A stretch of 36,452 nt of DNA, taken from positions 1 through 36,452 of the forward strand of contig CALUFC010000016.1 of NCBI GenBank assembly GCA_944319885.1, given 5' to 3'. Of the stretch, positions 30,327 to 36,452 are shown piece after piece. The position numbers and the translations under genes are program-made. This DNA comes from an uncultured Coriobacteriaceae bacterium (GTDB lineage Bacteria; Actinomycetota; Coriobacteriia; Coriobacteriales; Coriobacteriaceae). The notes beneath the pieces are model-generated. The model saw nothing but the letters and a program-made list of their open reading frames with translations. It was not told the origin of the DNA and searched no databases. Position 1 is the first letter of the stretch. Each line of letters opens with the position of its first letter.

Positions 30327-31972
30327 CCGGAATCACCGCAAGCCTCGCTCAGGGACGCGGTCCGCATAGCTCGCTCGCCGTCGGCCTGAGTGACGCCGTG
30401 CGCCTGCTGGGCTGCCTGCCTCATGAGATCGCCTCGATTGAGCTGCACCGCAAGTCCATCGATGCACGCCAGAAAAAGCACGTGCATTTCATCCTGAGCA
30501 TTCGCATCTCGTTTGTGGAGGGTGTCGACGAAGAGCAGATGCTGGCGCATGTCCCAGCCTCCGAGCGCAACCGCGTGCGCTGCATCAATGTCGAGGAGCC
30601 GCGATTTCCCGCGCCCGTTCCGCTCAAACCGAGCCGCGCCCCCATCGTCGTGGGGGCCGGGTGCGCCGGACTGTTCTGTGCACTCGCGCTCGCGGAGGCT
30701 GGTTTGGAGCCGCTCCTCATCGAGCGCGGCGACGATGCGCAGCGCAGGAGCGAGGCAATCGAGCAGTTCTATGCAACCGGGGAGCTCGACGAGGAAAGCA
30801 ATATCCAGTTCGGTGCCGGCGGTGCGGGCACGTTCTCCGACGGCAAGCTCACCACCGGTACCAAGAATTCGTACCACCGGCTCATCCTTGAGACGTTCCA
30901 CGCCGCCGGCGCGCCGCAAAACATCCTGTGGGATGCCAAACCCCACATTGGCTCCGATATTCTTCCTCGGGTTGTCGATAACATCGTTGCCCGCATCCGC
31001 GAGCTGGGCGGCGAGGTTCGCTTTCGAACACGACTCGAGGGCATTGAGCGCGCGGCAGACGGGTCGGTCAAAGCCATCACCGTCACAACGCGCCGCCAGC
31101 GCGAGCGCATCGCCTGCGATCGCCTCGTGCTTGCCTGCGGCCATTCCGCACGCGATGTATTCAAGATGCTCGAGGCGTCGAACTTCACGCTCGCGCGGAA
31201 GACATTCGCCATGGGCGTGCGCATCGAGCATCTGCAATCCTCGATCGACGTGGCACAATACGGGCCTGCGACAGGTCATCCCACACTGGGCGCCGCGCCC
31301 TACAAGCTCGTCGCCCATCTCCCCTCGGGACGCAGCGTCTTCTCATTCTGCATGTGCCCCGGCGGCATGGTGGTCGCCGCGACTTCCGAGGCGGGCGGCG
31401 TGGTCACCAACGGTGCGAGCGAGAACGCACGCGCCGAACGCAACGCCAATTCCGCCCTGCTCGTCAATGTCTATCCTGAGGATCTGCCGGGCACCAGCCC
31501 GCTGGCCGGCATCGAGCTGCAACGCGCTTGCGAACGCAGCGCGTTTGACATGGGCGGCGGGCGCTATCGTGCTCCCGCGCAGCTTGTAGGCGATTTCCTT
31601 GAAAAGCGCCCCAGCACGCGTGGCGGAGCCATCGAGCCCACCTATCCGCTCGGCGTCACCTGGACATCGCTCGATGACGCGATGCCCGGACACATCATTG
31701 CTTCGCTGCGCGAGGGCATTCCGCTCCTCGATCGCAAGCTGCATGGATTCAACGATCCCGACGCCGTGCTCACCGGTGTCGAAACACGTTCGAGCTCACC
31801 GGTCACCGTGCTGCGCGACCGCTCGTGCACAGCACTCGGTGCACCCGGAATCTTCCCATGCGGCGAGGGATCGGGCTATGCGGGCGGCATCATGAGCGCC
31901 GCGACGGACGGCATCCGCGTCGCCCAGGCGCTCATCGACAGCCTTGACGCACCCACACGCGGCGCACGCTGA
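30314..31972 (+). CDS. FAD-dependent dehydrogenase of the COG2509 type
   Basis: An uncharacterised flavoprotein. The 552-residue protein has an N-terminal alpha/beta domain of about 105 residues (including SIDARQKKHVHF), the FAD motif VVGAGCAGL (112-120), FGAGGAGTFSDGKL, FSFCMCPGG and the C-terminal PCGEGSGYAGGI with NAD/FAD contacts typical of this family. The ATG at 30314 is chosen because AGGAGG lies 4 bases upstream and the family starts MLxI; the longer open frame upstream overlaps the previous gene in another frame. It is the last gene of the mrp run. Confidence 0.86.
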   Translation: MLEITGITASLAQGRGPHSSLAVGLSDAVRLLGCLPHEIASIELHRKSIDARQKKHVHFILSIRISFVEGVDEEQMLAHVPASERNRVRCINVEEPRFPAPVPLKPSRAPIVVGAGCAGLFCALALAEAGLEPLLIERGDDAQRRSEAIEQFYATGELDEESNIQFGAGGAGTFSDGKLTTGTKNSYHRLILETFHAAGAPQNILWDAKPHIGSDILPRVVDNIVARIRELGGEVRFRTRLEGIERAADGSVKAITVTTRRQRERIACDRLVLACGHSARDVFKMLEASNFTLARKTFAMGVRIEHLQSSIDVAQYGPATGHPTLGAAPYKLVAHLPSGRSVFSFCMCPGGMVVAATSEAGGVVTNGASENARAERNANSALLVNVYPEDLPGTSPLAGIELQRACERSAFDMGGGRYRAPAQLVGDFLEKRPSTRGGAIEPTYPLGVTWTSLDDAMPGHIIASLREGIPLLDRKLHGFNDPDAVLTGVETRSSSPVTVLRDRSCTALGAPGIFPCGEGSGYAGGIMSAATDGIRVAQALIDSLDAPTRGAR

Positions 31973-32023
31973 TCATCAAGCAGGATGCCTTGGCGCAACA
32001 CGCATACCGTCGCATGACAACAT

Positions 32024-32061
32024 CCCTATCAGGCTGAACCGTACAGAACAGCTTGATAGGG
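32024..32061. terminator. terminator-like hairpin after the flavoprotein operon
   Basis: Arms 32024-32036 and 32049-32061 pair over 13 positions with one wobble around a 12-base loop, between convergent genes. There is no T run on the plus strand, so termination is inferred from position and stability. Confidence 0.5.
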
Positions 32062-32080
32062 GTGCAGCATCAACACATGA

Positions 32081-32113
32081 GCCCGGCATCATGCCGAATA
32101 TGTCGCTCCGGGC
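32081..32113 (-). terminator. hairpin after the six-helix membrane protein gene
   Basis: GCCCGG (32081-32086) and CCGGGC (32108-32113) can pair, or CGGCAT/ATGCCG (32084-32089 and 32091-32096) can fold as an alternative. It lies 24 bases past the stop of the minus-strand gene. A weak call. Confidence 0.35.
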
Positions 32114-32136
32114 GATGAGGAATACGAATGCGCGAC

Positions 32137-32787
32137 CTACGCCGTTACGGCGGCGGGAGCCTCGGTCTCCTCCTGCTTGGTGCCCGCAAGCAGCACGGCA
32201 CCGTAGACAAAGCCCCATGCCGCAATGAAGAGCGCGAGGCTCGCGGCCGGTACGAGCTCGTTCACCGGGGCATGGTTCAGTCCGCTGATGAGCGTGATGG
32301 CCCACACGGCAACGGCTACGATGAGCTCCATATACCAACGCTCGGCACCGCGACGGTTGAGCTCGAGTGCCACCAGTGCGATATACAGAGCAAGATAAAC
32401 GCCGAGCGCGGTATAGGCGACGCCAAACGACAGGGTCGACGCCCCGCCCCAAAGTCCCCAGAGACCTGCGGCGATAAGCACCACATTGGCAATGGGCTCA
32501 GTCCAGCCCAGCACCCAGGCAGTGCGCGAAAGCGCCGTACCCAAAAAGCTCAAGAGTCCGGTGGCGATCAGGCAAAGCGGCAGCGCGGCAACCAATCCAG
32601 CAGGACCATCTTCAGGAGTGATCATGAACACACCGGCTCCACCAAACGGAGCGGTGACGAACGTATACGCAGCCCATGCAAAGCAGAAGATCGCCATGAC
32701 GATCAGGCTCCACTTGGCACCCTTCAGCTTGCCGGCGAATACCTGCTTGTCGAACTCACGGTATTCCGGCATATACTCCTCGGTCAT
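32137..32787 (-). CDS. multi-pass membrane protein of unknown function
   Basis: A 216-residue protein that I do not recognise. After about 25 polar N-terminal residues it has six hydrophobic segments (roughly 26-46, 62-84, 97-113, 116-142, 150-168 and 178-202) and ends in a short acidic, Ala-rich tail. A charged loop with GAERW lies between helices four and five. Two acidic and Trp-rich sites (ITPEDGPAG; WGLWGG) are notable, and the layout resembles small integral proteins such as HdeD-type or AcuA-like families without a firm match. GAGGGG lies 7 bases before the ATG at 32785-32787, and it has its own promoter-like site. Confidence 0.75.
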   Translation of the reverse strand: MTEEYMPEYREFDKQVFAGKLKGAKWSLIVMAIFCFAWAAYTFVTAPFGGAGVFMITPEDGPAGLVAALPLCLIATGLLSFLGTALSRTAWVLGWTEPIANVVLIAAGLWGLWGGASTLSFGVAYTALGVYLALYIALVALELNRRGAERWYMELIVAVAVWAITLISGLNHAPVNELVPAASLALFIAAWGFVYGAVLLAGTKQEETEAPAAVTA

Positions 32788-32845
32788 GACATATCCCCTC
32801 GACTATCCCCTCAATTCCGGTGCCAGCACAGCACCTCGCCTACCA

Positions 32846-32854
32846 AGTATACCA
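32846..32854 (-). promoter_or_regulatory. extended -10 promoter for the membrane protein gene
   Basis: The minus strand reads TGGTATACT: a TATACT -10 (32846-32851) with an upstream TG extension, which can compensate for the poor -35. It lies about 60 bases before the start codon and right after the uvrB stop. Confidence 0.5.
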
Positions 32855-32860
32855 TCGCCA

Positions 32861-35104
<2,244 letters not shown>

Positions 35105-35130
35105 AGCAGGCTCCTTAGGACGCGCTATTG

Positions 35131-35727
35131 CTAGGAGGAGAAGTCCCTCCCATACAATTCTTGATACCGATCCCACGCGTTCTTGACGCGAATCAGATAC
35201 GCCTGAGTCTCGGGAAAGGTAATCGCATTATGCAGCACGGTGTCCTGCTCTGTCCAATCGTTCACGTTCGAAAGGCCTGCATTGTAAGCAGCGATGGCTG
35301 AATCGATCGACCCGTTGAAGTAATCGATCAGGTACGCAAGATACGCGCAACCGAACTCGATGTTGGTACCAGGATCGTCAAGCTCATCGGAATGGAATGT
35401 ATGCCCATCGACAAGCCCAAGATCGATCATGTCCTGAGCAGTCTCGGGCATGAGCTGCATGAGGCCCTGCGCGCCGCGGCGTGAGGCAGCTTGCGGATCC
35501 CATCCCGATTCTGTCTCGATCACCGCTGCAACGAGCATGGGATCGACGGTATGCCTCGCGCTGGAAGCAGCGATTTCCTCTTGATAATCCAAGGGGTACA
35601 GATAGCTTAACAGCGCACTCGGCGCATAGGAATAGAGGTAGGAAACGGTCCCCAGCAAGAGCACCAGTGCAAGCGGTACGACGCGATACCATGCAAAAAA
35701 GCGAGGACCATGATGAGCCCTAGCCAT
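35131..35727 (-). CDS. membrane-anchored lytic transglycosylase (SLT domain)
   Basis: Cleaves peptidoglycan glycan strands outside the cell. The 198-residue protein has an N-terminal membrane anchor (about 17-35) and one SLT domain from about 48. The domain has the catalytic Glu73 in [16 protein letters not shown] (85-94), the conserved [12 protein letters not shown] and AYNAG. It overlaps coaE by 8 bases and precedes uvrB by 26, so the three are one transcription unit. The GGGGGT before the ATG at 35725-35727 serves as ribosome site. Confidence 0.9.
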   Translation of the reverse strand: MARAHHGPRFFAWYRVVPLALVLLLGTVSYLYSYAPSALLSYLYPLDYQEEIAASSARHTVDPMLVAAVIETESGWDPQAASRRGAQGLMQLMPETAQDMIDLGLVDGHTFHSDELDDPGTNIEFGCAYLAYLIDYFNGSIDSAIAAYNAGLSNVNDWTEQDTVLHNAITFPETQAYLIRVKNAWDRYQELYGRDFSS

Positions 35728-36364
35728 CGAGACCCCCCAGTTGCTGCTGCCCGGGCACGAGCCCCTTCATCGATAACCATGCATCAAGTGCATCGAAGAG
35801 CGAATCATCGGCCTGCGAATTATCTATGACACGCGTAGCCATACCGCACAGCTCTTCCTCCGAGGGCTGCAGAGCTGCACGGCGATCGAAGTCCTGGGGA
35901 TCCATACCGCGGTCGATCGCGCGAGCCCTACGGATATCCAACGGAGCGGTTATGGCGATGATCTCATCAGCCAAGACAAATGCCTCGCGAAATGCTGCAG
36001 CAACAGAGATCTCAACGACAACGAAGGGATAGGATGCAGGGATAACCGAGCAGCAATGTGCCGGCAACAGTATCGCGCCTAGCTGCTCGATCAGCGCGGG
36101 ATGCACCAAGCGATTCAAAGTTTGGACCGTCTCGGGCGTCGCGAACGCAGAGCGCGCGAGCGCCGCACAATCAATGCTACCGTCCAAAGCAACGACATCG
36201 GACCCAAACACGCTGGCAAGCCGCTCAACGATGGGCGACCCGGGAAGATACAGATCTTTAGCCATCTGATCTAAATCGATGCGATATCCACCTCGTTGGG
36301 CAAGATATCGAGAAGCACATGATTTACCAGATGCAATGTTTCCAATAATGAATACGGTAAACAT
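35720..36364 (-). CDS. coaE: dephospho-CoA kinase
   Basis: Last step of coenzyme A synthesis, phosphorylating the ribose 3'-OH of dephospho-CoA. The 214-residue protein has the P-loop GNIASGKS (8-15), where most members have a GLTGSGKS-type loop, IDLDQMAKDLY (29-39), the VHPAL motif and a C-terminal helix set of normal size. The core DADxxxH-type site is written IDLDQMAKDL, so the usual His is absent. The ATG at 36362-36364 follows an inverted repeat. It is first in the coaE-transglycosylase-uvrB unit. The family is fairly secure, though divergent at the P-loop. Confidence 0.83.
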   Translation of the reverse strand: MFTVFIIGNIASGKSCASRYLAQRGGYRIDLDQMAKDLYLPGSPIVERLASVFGSDVVALDGSIDCAALARSAFATPETVQTLNRLVHPALIEQLGAILLPAHCCSVIPASYPFVVVEISVAAAFREAFVLADEIIAITAPLDIRRARAIDRGMDPQDFDRRAALQPSEEELCGMATRVIDNSQADDSLFDALDAWLSMKGLVPGQQQLGGLDG

Positions 36365-36374
36365 GGCTCACACC

Positions 36375-36396
36375 TATCTATCACGCCGGATAGATA
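36375..36396 (-). promoter_or_regulatory. inverted repeat in the coaE leader
   Basis: TATCTATC (36375-36382) and GATAGATA (36389-36396) are perfectly inverted around six bases and end 10 bases before the coaE start, touching the AGGTG ribosome site. It is AT-rich unlike its surroundings. It could be a repressor site or a hairpin affecting translation. Confidence 0.4.
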
Positions 36397-36402
36397 CCAA
36401 AA

Positions 36403-36422
36403 GGGCCCCCTCTCGGGGGCCC
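36403..36422 (-). terminator. intrinsic terminator of the gene upstream of coaE
   Basis: An 8-bp GGGCCCCC/GGGGGCCC stem with a 4-base loop is followed on the minus strand by TTTT. This is the clearest intrinsic terminator in the window and ends a minus-strand gene that lies beyond the right edge. Further short CCGGC/GCCGG pairings lie at 36425-36439. Confidence 0.75.
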
Positions 36423-36452
36423 CTCCGGCTCTCGGCCGGTGCCGTCCACCGG

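Overview
The window reads as a dense, high-GC, housekeeping-rich chromosome segment from a gut-type actinobacterium. The gene set (whiA, rapZ, gap-pgk, a D-aspartate ligase, NlpC/P60 hydrolase, Opp-type sialic-acid cluster, overlapping cistrons) best fits the Coriobacteriia, probably Collinsella or a near relative; this assignment is inference from gene content, not from a marker gene. No rRNA, tRNA, CRISPR array, prophage or insertion sequence was seen, and no stretch over 300 bases lacks a gene once hipA is given its full length.

Layout. (1) 1-4372, minus strand: rapZ, whiA, gap, pgk (pgk cut by the window edge), the classical actinobacterial/firmicute block but without the yvcK/glmR gene that usually lies between rapZ and whiA. 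(2) 4459-14861, minus strand: a ten-kilobase sialic-acid type catabolic island. From its promoter region inward it holds a Tat lipoprotein binding protein, an Opp/Dpp permease, a fused permease-ATPase, a second ATPase, an active CE7 acetylesterase, a CE7 paralogue that has lost its nucleophile, a NanA-like aldolase, a NanK-like ROK kinase and NanE. Together they would import sialic acid, remove O-acetyl groups, cleave it, phosphorylate ManNAc and epimerise it to GlcNAc-6-P. No sialidase or regulator gene is present. (3) 14862-21383: a minus-strand operon of D-aspartate ligase, YbaK deacylase, MurJ flippase and UvrC, with an aspartate racemase divergent from it on the plus strand; this is a D-Asp peptidoglycan-bridge module. 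(4) 21474-26223, minus strand: secreted NlpC/P60 hydrolase, uvrA and a small membrane protein. (5) 26224-27998, plus strand: a hipBA toxin-antitoxin cassette with three operators at exact 39-bp spacing and a hipA that starts, if at all, on an AUA codon. (6) 28123-31972, plus strand: Mrp Fe-S carrier followed by two FAD oxidoreductases. (7) 32137-36364, minus strand: a six-helix membrane protein, uvrB, a small lytic transglycosylase and coaE, with a terminator from an upstream gene at the right edge.

Themes. All three excision-repair genes (uvrA, uvrB, uvrC) lie on one strand within 20 kb but in separate operons. Cell-wall functions (D-Asp ligase and racemase, MurJ, NlpC/P60, transglycosylase) recur through the right half. 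The most unusual items are the hipA start codon with its phased operators, the dead CE7 esterase co-translated with a live one, the triple Thr motif in the MurJ tail, and the altered cysteine pattern in UvrC.
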